Shown here: piece by piece, positions 43,255 to 50,734 of the stretch
Layout: every line of letters starts with the position of its first letter
How positions within the stretch are numbered: the first letter of the stretch is position 1
From: an uncultured Collinsella sp.
GTDB lineage: Bacteria; Actinomycetota; Coriobacteriia; Coriobacteriales; Coriobacteriaceae
NCBI GenBank assembly: GCA_958408685.1
Contig: CATYLC010000003.1
Span: forward strand, 60,306 to 124,305
Direction: 5' to 3'
Length of the DNA stretch: 64,000 bases
Notes under the pieces: generated by a model
What the model saw: only the letters and a program-made list of their open reading frames with translations
The model's database searches: none
Told to the model about the DNA's origin: nothing
Program-made: the position numbers and the translations under genes

Positions 43255-45681
43255 TTACGCGTGCCAGATCTCGTCGCGGTACTCGCGAATGGTGCGGTCG
43301 CTCGAGAACCAGCCGCTCGAGGCGGTATTGAGCAGCGCCTTGCGGTTCCAGGTCTCCTGGTCGCCGTAGCTGCCGGTAAGCTTTTCCCATGCATCCACGT
43401 AGCTACGGAAGTCGGCCATGACCAGGTCGGGGTCGTTGTTGTTCATGAGCTCGTTATAGATGCTCTCGAAGTTGCCCGAAAGACCCGCAAAGGTGTTGTC
43501 CTTGAGCTCGTCCATCACGCGGCCCAGGCGCTCGCGGTCGCCGTTGAGGGTATCCCACGCAAAGTAGCTGTTGGATGCCCAGAGCTGCTCGACCTCGGAG
43601 GCGGTCAGGCCAAAGATGGCCTCGTTCTCGCGGCCGGCCAGGTCGGCGATCTCGATGTTGGCGCCGTCGAGGGTGCCCAGCGTAATGGCGCCGTTCATCA
43701 TGAGCTTCATGTTGGACGTGCCCGAGGCCTCCTTGCCGGCCGTGGAAATCTGCTCCGAGATCTCGGCGGCGGGGTAGATGAGCTGGGCGTTGCTCACGCG
43801 GAAGTTGGGAATAAAGCAGACCTTCATGACCTCGTTCACGCGGGCGTCGTTGTTGATGACGTCGGCCACGGAGTTAATGAGGCGGATGGTCTCCTTGGCG
43901 AAGGTGTAGCTCGAGGCAGCCTTGCCGCTAAAGATGAAGGTCGTCGGCGTCACGTGGAAGTTGGGATCGGCGATGCGACGGTTGTAGATGTCCATCACCT
44001 TCATGATGTTCATGAGCTGGCGCTTGTAGGCGTGGAAGCGCTTTACCTGAACATCGAAGACGGTGTTGGGGTCGATGACCAAACCGGTCTCGGCCTTAAC
44101 GTAGGCGGCCAGGCGCTCCTTGTTGGCGCGCTTGGAAGCACCCACGGCCTTCAGGAACTCGGTGTCGTTCTGGAAACTTTTAAGCTTCTCCAGCTCAAAG
44201 GCGTCCTTGAGCCAGCCGTCGCCAATGGCCTCGGTCACGAGCTTTGCGTAGGTGGGGTTGGCCTCGGCAAAGAAGCGACGGTGCGAGATGCCGTTGGTCT
44301 TGTTGTTGAACTTCTCGGGCGTCAGGGCATAGAAGTCCTTGAGCACGATGTTCTTGATGATGTCGGAGTGGATCTTGGCCACGCCGTTAACGCTATGGCT
44401 GCAGATCACGGACAGGTTGGCCATGCGAATCTCGCCGTCCCACAGGATGGCGGTCTGGCGCAGACGCTCCTGCCAGCCCTCCTGCGTGGTGTCGAACGAC
44501 TCATGCCAACGACGGCTGATCTCGTCGATGATCTGGTACACGCGGGGGAGGAGCTTGGAGAACGTGCCGATGGGCCACTTCTCCAGAGCCTCGGGCAGGA
44601 TGGTGTGGTTGGTGTAGCTCACGACCTGCGTCACAATGCTCCAGGCGTCATCCCACTCGAGCTTCTTCTCGTCGATGAGGATGCGCATGAGCTCGGGGCC
44701 GCACATGGCAGGGTGCGTGTCGTTGGTGTGGATGGCCACAAACTGCGGCAGCAGCTCCCAGTTAGCGCCGTGCTCCTTCTCAAAGGTGTCGAGCAAGCTG
44801 TAGATGCCGGCCGATACAAACAGGTACTCCTGCTTCAGGCGCAGCAGATGGCCGTGCTCGCCGGCGTCGTTCGGGTAGAGGATGGCGCTGATGGCCTCGG
44901 CCTCGGCGCGCTCGGCATCGGCCAGGGCGTAGTCGCCGCGGTTGAAAGCCTCCAGATCGAAGTGCTCCTCGACCGGCTCAGCGGCCCAGACGCGCAGCTT
45001 GTTGACGGTCTCGCCAGCATAGCCCACAACGGGGATGTCATAGGGAACGGCAAGGATGTCCTGCGTGTCCACCGTGCGGTAGAACGTGCGGCCGTTCTCC
45101 TCAAAGCCCTCGACGCGGCCACCAAACTTAATGGTCACGGCCTTGTCCTGACGACGGACTTCCCAGGGATAGCCGTGGGTGAGCCACTCATCGGTGGCCT
45201 CCACCTGGCTGCCGTTAACGATCTCCTGCTTAAACAGGCCGTAGCGGTAGCGCATGCCGTTGCCGTAGCCGGCAATACCCTCGGCTGCCATGGAATCCAG
45301 GAAGCATGCGGCCAGACGGCCCAGGCCACCGTTACCCAGCGCCGGATCGGGCTCCTGATTCTCTATGACGGAAAGGTCAAAGCCCATGTCGTCGAGCGCC
45401 TCGGCGACCATGTCGCGCACGCCAAAGTTGAGCAGGTAGTTGTCGAGCAGGCGGCCGATCAAAAACTCGATCGAGAAGTAGTACACGCGCTTCTTGCCCT
45501 CGGCGGCCGCACGGGCGTCGCTCTTGGTGGCAACGGTGCGTGCCTTCTCGGCCACGAGCTTGGCCAAGGCATTAAAGCGGTCGAGGTCGCTGGCGGCCTC
45601 GATGCTCTTGCCGCTAATGCTCATGACGGCATCGCGATAGAGCTCGGTAAACTCCTGCTTGTTGTCGAAGATCTTATTCAT
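43255..45681 (-). CDS. glgP: Glycogen/maltodextrin phosphorylase
   Basis: An 808-residue GT35 phosphorylase that releases glucose-1-phosphate from alpha-glucans using PLP. Motifs: YYFSIEFLIGR, GLGRLAACFLDSMA, AIHTNDTHPA, and EASGTSNMKLMMNGAITLGT, in which the Lys carries PLP. Full length for the family. GGAAAGGA precedes the start. It lies between glgB and glgC, so synthesis and breakdown genes are co-transcribed. A very long open frame on the opposite strand here is only a shadow of codon bias. Confidence 0.95.
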   Translation of the reverse strand: MNKIFDNKQEFTELYRDAVMSISGKSIEAASDLDRFNALAKLVAEKARTVATKSDARAAAEGKKRVYYFSIEFLIGRLLDNYLLNFGVRDMVAEALDDMGFDLSVIENQEPDPALGNGGLGRLAACFLDSMAAEGIAGYGNGMRYRYGLFKQEIVNGSQVEATDEWLTHGYPWEVRRQDKAVTIKFGGRVEGFEENGRTFYRTVDTQDILAVPYDIPVVGYAGETVNKLRVWAAEPVEEHFDLEAFNRGDYALADAERAEAEAISAILYPNDAGEHGHLLRLKQEYLFVSAGIYSLLDTFEKEHGANWELLPQFVAIHTNDTHPAMCGPELMRILIDEKKLEWDDAWSIVTQVVSYTNHTILPEALEKWPIGTFSKLLPRVYQIIDEISRRWHESFDTTQEGWQERLRQTAILWDGEIRMANLSVICSHSVNGVAKIHSDIIKNIVLKDFYALTPEKFNNKTNGISHRRFFAEANPTYAKLVTEAIGDGWLKDAFELEKLKSFQNDTEFLKAVGASKRANKERLAAYVKAETGLVIDPNTVFDVQVKRFHAYKRQLMNIMKVMDIYNRRIADPNFHVTPTTFIFSGKAASSYTFAKETIRLINSVADVINNDARVNEVMKVCFIPNFRVSNAQLIYPAAEISEQISTAGKEASGTSNMKLMMNGAITLGTLDGANIEIADLAGRENEAIFGLTASEVEQLWASNSYFAWDTLNGDRERLGRVMDELKDNTFAGLSGNFESIYNELMNNNDPDLVMADFRSYVDAWEKLTGSYGDQETWNRKALLNTASSGWFSSDRTIREYRDEIWHA

Positions 45682-45775
45682 ACGTTCCTTTCCCCCGGGG
45701 ATGTTTCTCCCGGAACGGTTATGACATGTATCCTACGCCCCCGCGGGGCGGGTAATTACAGCGGTAACGCCTTTG

Positions 45776-48052
45776 TTACGCTTTCTTGGCAGGAGCCTTA
45801 ACAGCAGCTGCCTTGGCCTTGGGAGCAGCCTTTTTGGTGGCTGCCTTTTTGGCCGTGGTGGACTTGGCCGAAGCCTTGGCAGCGGGCTTGGTCGTCTTCG
45901 CTGCCGGAGCCTTCGCCTTGGCCGGAGCCTTCTTAGCAGCCGCGGCCTTGGGCTTCGCCGAGGATGCACGCTTGCGCGTCGCCTTCTTGGGAGCCTCGAC
46001 CACGGGCGGCTTGTAGCTACTGGGACCGCGACGCTTAAGCACCACGCCTGCCAGGCCGGGCACCTTAATCTCGATGGAGTCCATCTGCCCGTTCCAGGGA
46101 TAGGGCTCGCTCGAGCAGGTGTAAGGCTCTTCGCCGGCATAGCCGCTTCCGCCAAACTCGGGACGGTCGGAATCGAAGATGACCTCCCAGTCACCCTCGC
46201 GCGGTACGCCCACGCGGAAGCTCTCGTAGCTCGCCGGGTCAAAGTTGATCAGTATCACCAGGTCGTCATCGACGTCCTCGCCCTGACGCACAAAGCTCAC
46301 GATGGACTGCTTGGAGTTGTCCGCGTCAATCCAGGTAAAGCCGTCGTCGGTGTAGCCGCGCTCGTACAGTGCGGGCTCGGCGGTGTACAGGTGGTTGAGC
46401 GCCTTGATAAACGCCTGATGATGACGGTGGGTCTCGTACTCCTCGGTCAGGAACCACTGGATGGACTCGTAGTAGCGCCATTCAATAAACTGGCCGATCT
46501 CGTTGCCCATAAAGTTGAGCTTGGCACCGGGGTGCGTCATCTGGTAGAAGGCCAGCGTGCGCAGGCCGGCAAACTGGCGCCACCAGTCGCCCGGCATGCG
46601 GCCGATCAACGAGCACTTGCCGTGCACGACCTCGTCGTGGCTCAGCGGGCAAATAAAGTTCTCGGTAAAGGCGTACATGATGGAGAACGTGAGCAGCCCG
46701 TGGTTGCCGGGGCGCCACGGAAAATCGGTCTGCATGTAGTGCAGGGTATCGTTCATCCAGCCCATGTCCCACTTGTAGTGGAAGCCCAGGCCGCCGTCCT
46801 GCGGCGGATAGGTCACGAGCGGCCACGCGGTGGACTCCTCGGCCATCATCATCACGTCGGGGTAGTGCGCCTCCACGGCGCAGTTGACCTGGCGGATAAA
46901 CGCGCTGGCGTCCAGGTCCTCCTCGGTACCGTACTTGTTGAACTTCTTTTGGCCGGGATCGTCGATGCCAAAGTTGAGGTACAGCATACTGGACACGCCG
47001 TCCATGCGAATGCCGTCCACGTGGAAGTTCTCGAGCCAATACAGCACGTTGGAGACCAGGAAGGAGCGGACCTCGCCGCGGGCGAAGTCAAACTTGTGCG
47101 TGCCCCAGTTGGGGTGAATCTCGTGCTCAAACAGCATGTGGCCGTTAAAGGTGGCAAGGCCGTGGGAGTCGGCGCAAAAACCGCCGGGCACCCAGTCCAT
47201 GATCAGGCCGATGCCTGCCTCGTGGCATGCATCGATAAAGTGCATAAGCTGCTGCGGGTTGCCGTAGCGCGACGTAGCGGCGTAGTAGCCGGTCGTCTGG
47301 TAGCCCCAGGAGCCATCGAAGGGGTGCTCCATAAGCGGCATGACCTCGATATGCGTGTAGCCCATGTCGCGCACGTAATCCACGAGCTCCACCGACAGGT
47401 CGTCGTAGGTGTAGAACTCGCCGCGCTGCGCGGGGAAGGGATCCATGGGACCGGGGTAGTTGCCGTACTCGTCGGGCTCGCCCTGCGGCGCGTCGCCGTG
47501 GCGCTTCCACGAGCCAATATGCACCTCGTAGATGTTAAGCGGCTGCGACATGTGGTTGTGGCCGGCGCGGCGCTTGAGCCACGCGGCATCATTCCACTTA
47601 TAGTCATCGAGGGTCCACAGCACGCTCGCCGTTCCCGGAGGGCACTCGGCCTTAAAGGCATACGGATCGGCCTTATAGAGCTTCTCGCCCTCGTTGGTCT
47701 CGATGAGATATTTATAGAGCTGGCCCTGCTCGGCGCCAGGAATAAAGCCTTCCCAAATAGCGCTCGTATGCACGGGCACCAGCGGGTTGGCTTCCTCATC
47801 CCAGTCGTTAAATTCGCCAATGACATGGACGCTCTTTACGTCGGGCGCCCAAACGCAAAAGCGCCAGCCGCGCGTGCGCTGCTGCGTGTCAGGATGCGCG
47901 CCCATCTTTTCCCAGCTGCGCTCCCACGTGCCGATGCCAAACAGATAGACATCGTCCTTGGTGAGCTCCGGTGCGTGCGGAGCCGGTTTGCGGGTTGCGG
48001 GCTTTTTAGCCGTTGGCTTTAGCTTTGTATCGCTCACGTTTGATCCCATCAT
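45776..48052 (-). CDS. glgB: 1,4-alpha-glucan branching enzyme with Lys/Ala-rich tails
   Basis: A 758-residue GH13 branching enzyme. The core shows an N-terminal CBM48, GYTHIEVMPLMEHPFDGSWG, WVPGGFCADSHGLATF, GIRMDGVSSMLYL with the nucleophile Asp, MMAEESTAWP with the acid Glu and LPLSHDEVVHG-like PLSHDEVVHGKCSL. After the core (near KRRGPSSYK) comes a tail of about 80 residues made of Lys, Ala, Pro and Thr (KKAPAKAKAPAAKTTKPAAK, ATKKAAPKAKAA). The N-terminus also has a short basic stretch (KLKPTAKKPATRKPAPHAPE). The start is uncertain among ATG 48052, ATG 48049 and GTG near 48040, since no strong ribosome site is seen. It is the first gene of the glg operon. Confidence 0.92.
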   Translation of the reverse strand: MMGSNVSDTKLKPTAKKPATRKPAPHAPELTKDDVYLFGIGTWERSWEKMGAHPDTQQRTRGWRFCVWAPDVKSVHVIGEFNDWDEEANPLVPVHTSAIWEGFIPGAEQGQLYKYLIETNEGEKLYKADPYAFKAECPPGTASVLWTLDDYKWNDAAWLKRRAGHNHMSQPLNIYEVHIGSWKRHGDAPQGEPDEYGNYPGPMDPFPAQRGEFYTYDDLSVELVDYVRDMGYTHIEVMPLMEHPFDGSWGYQTTGYYAATSRYGNPQQLMHFIDACHEAGIGLIMDWVPGGFCADSHGLATFNGHMLFEHEIHPNWGTHKFDFARGEVRSFLVSNVLYWLENFHVDGIRMDGVSSMLYLNFGIDDPGQKKFNKYGTEEDLDASAFIRQVNCAVEAHYPDVMMMAEESTAWPLVTYPPQDGGLGFHYKWDMGWMNDTLHYMQTDFPWRPGNHGLLTFSIMYAFTENFICPLSHDEVVHGKCSLIGRMPGDWWRQFAGLRTLAFYQMTHPGAKLNFMGNEIGQFIEWRYYESIQWFLTEEYETHRHHQAFIKALNHLYTAEPALYERGYTDDGFTWIDADNSKQSIVSFVRQGEDVDDDLVILINFDPASYESFRVGVPREGDWEVIFDSDRPEFGGSGYAGEEPYTCSSEPYPWNGQMDSIEIKVPGLAGVVLKRRGPSSYKPPVVEAPKKATRKRASSAKPKAAAAKKAPAKAKAPAAKTTKPAAKASAKSTTAKKAATKKAAPKAKAAAVKAPAKKA

Positions 48053-48095
48053 GACGCGGCAGCGTGTTGCCTTGGTGACTAGATGCGAAAGGTCC

Positions 48096-48180
48096 AAGGC
48101 TGCACGAATCGAAGGGACGGCGAAGTTTCTGTGATTCGTTCCACCTCGCGTGCTCGGTGGAACTTTCGGCAGAAACTACG
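48096..48180 (-). promoter_or_regulatory. Structured leader of glgB with mutually exclusive hairpins
   Basis: In the 5' leader an outer pair AGTTTCTG (48124-48131) / CAGAAACT (48170-48177) encloses GTTCCACC (48138-48145) / GGTGGAAC (48156-48163). A competing pair is ACGAATC (48104-48110) / GATTCGT (48133-48139), which shares bases with the inner stem. This arrangement could switch, but there is no obvious T run. Confidence 0.5.
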
Positions 48181-48249
48181 ATAACACCTGTGCGTTAGTT
48201 TTATGGACGAAAGCGGATTTGCGGGGGCGTTTAATCGGTAAGCGACATG

Positions 48250-48361
48250 TTTATACCACTGGCAGAATTGCTGTGGTAAAACTCTTGACAGTTTTACCAA
48301 TTAGGGTTTCAAAATTGTTAGCCTGACGTTTGGTAAAACGTTTTTAGCAGGTTGTTTACCA
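48250..48361. promoter_or_regulatory. Divergent glgB/HAD promoter region with four TGGTAAAAC-type operators
   Basis: TGGTAAAAC (48274-48282) and its inverse GTTTTACCA (48291-48299) form a perfect palindrome with an 8-bp spacer; a second pair is TGGTAAAAC (48331-48339) and GTTTACCA (48354-48361). On the minus strand an extended -10, TGGTATAAA (TATAAA at 48250-48255), lies so that one operator half overlaps the -35 region of glgB. TTGACA at 48285-48290 sits inside the first spacer on the plus strand. The two palindromes suggest binding of a dimeric or tetrameric regulator. Confidence 0.6.
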
Positions 48362-48383
48362 TTTGACATCGAAAGGTTCGTTT

Positions 48384-49073
48384 ATGTCCCATACCGCCGC
48401 TCCCAAGGTTGCTTTTATTTTCGATTGCGACGGCACGCTGGTTAATAGCACCCCCGTTTGGGCCTATGCCCAGCCCGAGTTATTGCACCGTCACGGGATT
48501 GACGTGACGGTCGACGATTTTGCCCAATTTGAGCACCTGTCGCTGGAGGATGAGTGCCAGGCCTACCACGATACGTGGGGCATTGGCGCGAATGGCGAGG
48601 AGCTGTATCGCGAGTTGAGCGAGATTCTGATCGATGGCTACTCCAAGGTGCCGCCACGCGAGGGGCTCCTGGCATTTTTGGAGCAGGCGAAGGCGGCGGG
48701 CATTGCCATGTGCGTTGCCACGTCCACGCCGGCCGAGCTGGTGCAGTCCGCGCTCGCTGGTGCCGGGCTCGACGCTTACATGGAGTTTGTTACCACGACG
48801 GGTGAGGCAGGACGCTCCAAGCAGTTCCCGGATGTGTATGAACTTGCGCTGCGCCGTCTGGAGGAGCGCCACGGGCACAAGTTCGAACGCTCATGGGTGT
48901 TTGAGGACGCCGTCTTTGGCCTTAAGAGCTCTGGCACCGCCGGCTTTAAGCGCGTGGGCATCTATGACCCGCATGGTCGCATGAAGCGCGACGATGTGCG
49001 CGACAACTGCGATATCTTTATCGACAGCTATGAAGACCTGGATCTGGCCCACGTGCTTTCGTTTGAGGGATAG
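48384..49073 (+). CDS. HAD-superfamily phosphatase (beta-phosphoglucomutase-like)
   Basis: A 229-residue haloacid dehalogenase hydrolase. Motif I is FDCDGTLVNSTP with the nucleophile and acid Asp; motif II is ATSTPAEL, motif III includes KQFPDVYELAL and motif IV is FEDAVFGLKSSGTAGF. The helical cap between residues about 20 and 90 places it in subfamily I, with phosphoglycolate phosphatases and beta-phosphoglucomutases. ATG 48384 has GAAAGG seven bases upstream. Because it shares the TGGTAAAAC control region with glgB, a sugar phosphate substrate is plausible but not shown. Confidence 0.85.
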   Translation: MSHTAAPKVAFIFDCDGTLVNSTPVWAYAQPELLHRHGIDVTVDDFAQFEHLSLEDECQAYHDTWGIGANGEELYRELSEILIDGYSKVPPREGLLAFLEQAKAAGIAMCVATSTPAELVQSALAGAGLDAYMEFVTTTGEAGRSKQFPDVYELALRRLEERHGHKFERSWVFEDAVFGLKSSGTAGFKRVGIYDPHGRMKRDDVRDNCDIFIDSYEDLDLAHVLSFEG

Positions 49074-49082
49074 GCGAGAGCT

Positions 49083-49724
49083 GTGGGTTGCAAGGTATTA
49101 GTGGTCTGCGGCTCGCCCGTGGTGGCGAGCGCGGATCTGTTGCGTAGGCTAGCAGGGGAGTGCGACCATGTTGTCGCCGTGGACTGCGGACTCGACGCGC
49201 TTCTGGGCGCGGGTCTAGGCTGCGACGTGTATGTGGGGGATGCCGACACGGTGAGTGATGCGGGTCGCGCGTTAGTCGATGCCGCCACCGACTTTGAAGT
49301 TGAGCGCCACGACCCATACAAGGACTATACCGATCTGGCGCTGGCGCTCTGTTCCGTCCGCCGCCGCTGGCCGGGTGCCGAAGTGGTGGCAACCTGCGCC
49401 ACCGGCGGTCGTCCGGATATGGCGCTGTCTGTGTTAGGGCTACTGGCAGGCTATGCGGACGCCCCCGTCTGGATTGAAGAAGACGAAGTGACGGCCAGAA
49501 TCCTGCACCAGGACGAGACCTGGACCGTCGAGGGCGCCGAGGGCAAAACCTTCTCCATCATCGCCATCGCCCCCAACACCGAGGTAAGCGAACACGGTCT
49601 AGAATGGGAGCTAGACCACGCCCCGCTGTGCCTGTTAGCCGACACAGGCATCAGCAACGTCGTCAGGTCAACAGCCACGATCCAAGTCCACACCGGCACC
49701 GCCATCGCTTACCTCTACAAGTAA
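49083..49724 (+). CDS. Thiamine pyrophosphokinase
   Basis: A 213-residue enzyme that converts thiamine to thiamine diphosphate. CGSPVVASADLL and VVAVDCGLDALLGAGLGCDVYVGDADTVS correspond to the nucleotide-binding and GDxDS regions, KDYTDLALAL to the KDxTDxExAL motif and GGRPDMALSVLGLL to the GGRxDHxLxN motif, each somewhat diverged. The C-terminal substrate domain includes SVDGA-like EGAEGKTFSIIAI and LADTGISN. The GTG start at 49083 lies nine bases after the HAD stop; there is no strong ribosome site, so coupling to the HAD gene is likely. Confidence 0.85.
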   Translation: MGCKVLVVCGSPVVASADLLRRLAGECDHVVAVDCGLDALLGAGLGCDVYVGDADTVSDAGRALVDAATDFEVERHDPYKDYTDLALALCSVRRRWPGAEVVATCATGGRPDMALSVLGLLAGYADAPVWIEEDEVTARILHQDETWTVEGAEGKTFSIIAIAPNTEVSEHGLEWELDHAPLCLLADTGISNVVRSTATIQVHTGTAIAYLYK

Positions 49725-49738
49725 GGTCTATCGCATCA

Positions 49739-49809
49739 GGGTTTTCCTGGGACGGGGCAGAAATAAGCGCTCGAAGAGTGATTATTTCTGCCCCGTCCCA
49801 GGAAAACCC
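49739..49809. repeat. Perfect 28-bp inverted repeat before tRNA-Ala
   Basis: Arms at 49739-49766 and 49782-49809 are exact reverse complements including CCTGGGACGGGGCAGAAATAA, with a 15-bp loop. It lies 14 bp after the thiamine pyrophosphokinase stop and upstream of the tRNA promoter. It may end transcription, but length and perfection match the other long palindromes in this window. Confidence 0.8.
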
Positions 49810-49840
49810 GTAAGTGCGAGAATCAATCCTAAATTCCCCC

Positions 49841-49869
49841 TTGCATCCCCGCAAACATTCCCCTATAGT
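49841..49869 (+). promoter_or_regulatory. Promoter of tRNA-Ala
   Basis: TTGCAT (49841-49846) and TATAGT (49864-49869) are separated by exactly 17 bp, and the mature tRNA begins 13 bp further on. This is a convincing sigma-70-type promoter. Confidence 0.75.
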
Positions 49870-49882
49870 ATCTCCTCGTCAC

Positions 49883-49958
49883 GGGGGCGTAGCTCAGCTG
49901 GGAGAGCGCTTGACTGGCAGTCAAGAGGTCAGGGGTTCGATCCCCCTCGTCTCCACCA
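49883..49958 (+). tRNA. tRNA-Ala (anticodon GGC)
   Basis: The 76-base sequence folds as a cloverleaf: acceptor GGGGGCG/CGTCTCC, D-arm GCTC...GAGC, anticodon stem CTTGA/TCAAG with loop CTGGCAG, variable loop AGGTC, T-stem AGGGG/CCCCT with TTCGATC, discriminator A and encoded CCA. The anticodon is GGC, reading GCC and GCT alanine codons. The G3:U70 pair that specifies alanine is present. Confidence 0.97.
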
Positions 49959-49968
49959 TCGTGAATGC

Positions 49969-50000
49969 AAAGGCCTTCGGAATTCCGAAGGCCTTTTTTC
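49969..50000 (+). terminator. Terminator of tRNA-Ala
   Basis: AAAGGCCTTCGG (49969-49980) and CCGAAGGCCTTT form a 12-bp stem around AATT, followed by TTTTTTC. It starts about ten bases after the tRNA. Confidence 0.92.
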
Positions 50001-50416
50001 ATGCCAAAACACCACGCGCATAAACCCCTTCCACATCAACAAAAAGTTGCACAATTTATTTCCCATGTCTGTACATAGTTTGTTATACAAACGCGATTAT
50101 CAGTGTAGATCGCCGTTCCATATGGGCTTCAGGAAAGCGCCTAATCACCGTTAGCATCCCATTAACCTGCATCAACGTGAACAACATCCCAAAATAACCC
50201 CCTTAAGCACGCTAAATGAACGATATGTTGTCCAACGCAGCCCAAATCAGTTTCGCCATCAGCTTGTGCTAGGATACCTAACGTTACATGAGTTCAACTG
50301 TGCTCACGGCTTTAGCAAGCCACAAAGCGCAGGGTCGATCAGCATCCGGCCGTAACGGCGGTGCTTGAAACACCACGAGCTCCAATAGAGAAGTCATGCG
50401 ACGTTATATATTTGCA

Positions 50417-50445
50417 TTGAGTTAATTTTCAAATGCAACTATTTA
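50417..50445 (+). promoter_or_regulatory. Candidate promoter of the polysaccharide operon
   Basis: TTGAGT (50417-50422) and TATTTA (50440-50445) with 17-bp spacing lie in the most AT-rich part of the leader, about 30 bp before the first large stem-loop. Match is moderate. Confidence 0.35.
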
Positions 50446-50474
50446 ATGGATTGCATGCGAATACGTAGCAGTCC

Positions 50475-50570
50475 TTCAGCTGTTTGCGTGCGGTCCAGTT
50501 TTGAATTTGCTTGACTGGATCGCACGCAGCCAGCTGAGGTTGTTGGTGTATTTGCGATACACACCAACAA
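50475..50570 (+). promoter_or_regulatory. Two consecutive RNA hairpins in the operon leader, candidate LoaP target
   Basis: Hairpin 1: 50475-50500 pairs with 50514-50539 (TCAGCTG, TGCGTGCG, TCCAGT blocks) with wobble pairs. Hairpin 2: TTGTTGGTGTAT (50540-50551) pairs with ATACACACCAACAA (50557-50570), leaving a two-base bulge and a five-base loop. Both lie immediately upstream of a NusG-paralogue gene whose relatives bind leader hairpins to make RNA polymerase read through terminators. The functional link is inferred. Confidence 0.5.
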
Positions 50571-50694
50571 ACTCAGCGCTGCTTTTATACATACCGTTCA
50601 CGGTGGGGCAGAGCCACGTGCTTGTCTGACTGGGCTCAGGGTTTGAATATGGAGCGCCTTCGCGCACAAGCGCCCTGGCGAAGCCATACCCAAA

Positions 50695-50725
50695 CCCCTT
50701 GAGCCACACGTAAGACAGCAAGGGG
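50695..50725 (+). promoter_or_regulatory. Hairpin that could hide the ribosome site of the loaP-like gene
   Basis: CCCCTTG (50695-50701) is complementary to CAAGGGG (50719-50725). The second arm contains the AAGGGGG ribosome site of the downstream GTG start at 50735, so folding would block initiation. Confidence 0.45.
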
Positions 50726-50734
50726 GTGGTGCTC

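Larger units (their letters stand above)
48053..48383. other. Divergent intergenic region glgB / HAD phosphatase
   Basis: This 331-bp region holds the glgB leader structures (48096-48180), the glgB promoter and the four TGGTAAAAC-type half-sites (48274-48361). GAAAGG at 48371-48376 is the ribosome site of the HAD gene. No further gene is visible. Confidence 0.6.
49959..50734 (+). other. Long leader region of the polysaccharide operon
   Basis: After the tRNA terminator no gene is visible for 730 bp. A 15-bp palindrome GTTTGTTATACAAAC (50078-50092) is operator-like. A plausible promoter is TTGAGT (50417-50422), 17 bp, TATTTA (50440-50445). From 50470 onward the sequence is dense in stem-loops (50475-50539, 50540-50570, 50695-50725). 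The region 50100-50400 shows nothing I can interpret. Confidence 0.6.

Noticed and set aside
43261..45801. Open frame of 846 codons on the plus strand opposite glgP, and a similar one of about 750 codons opposite glgB (45773-48022).
   Set aside because: They mirror intact catalytic genes on the minus strand. The frames stay open because of strong GC3 bias; their proteins are rich in Val, Leu, Gly and His without any motif.
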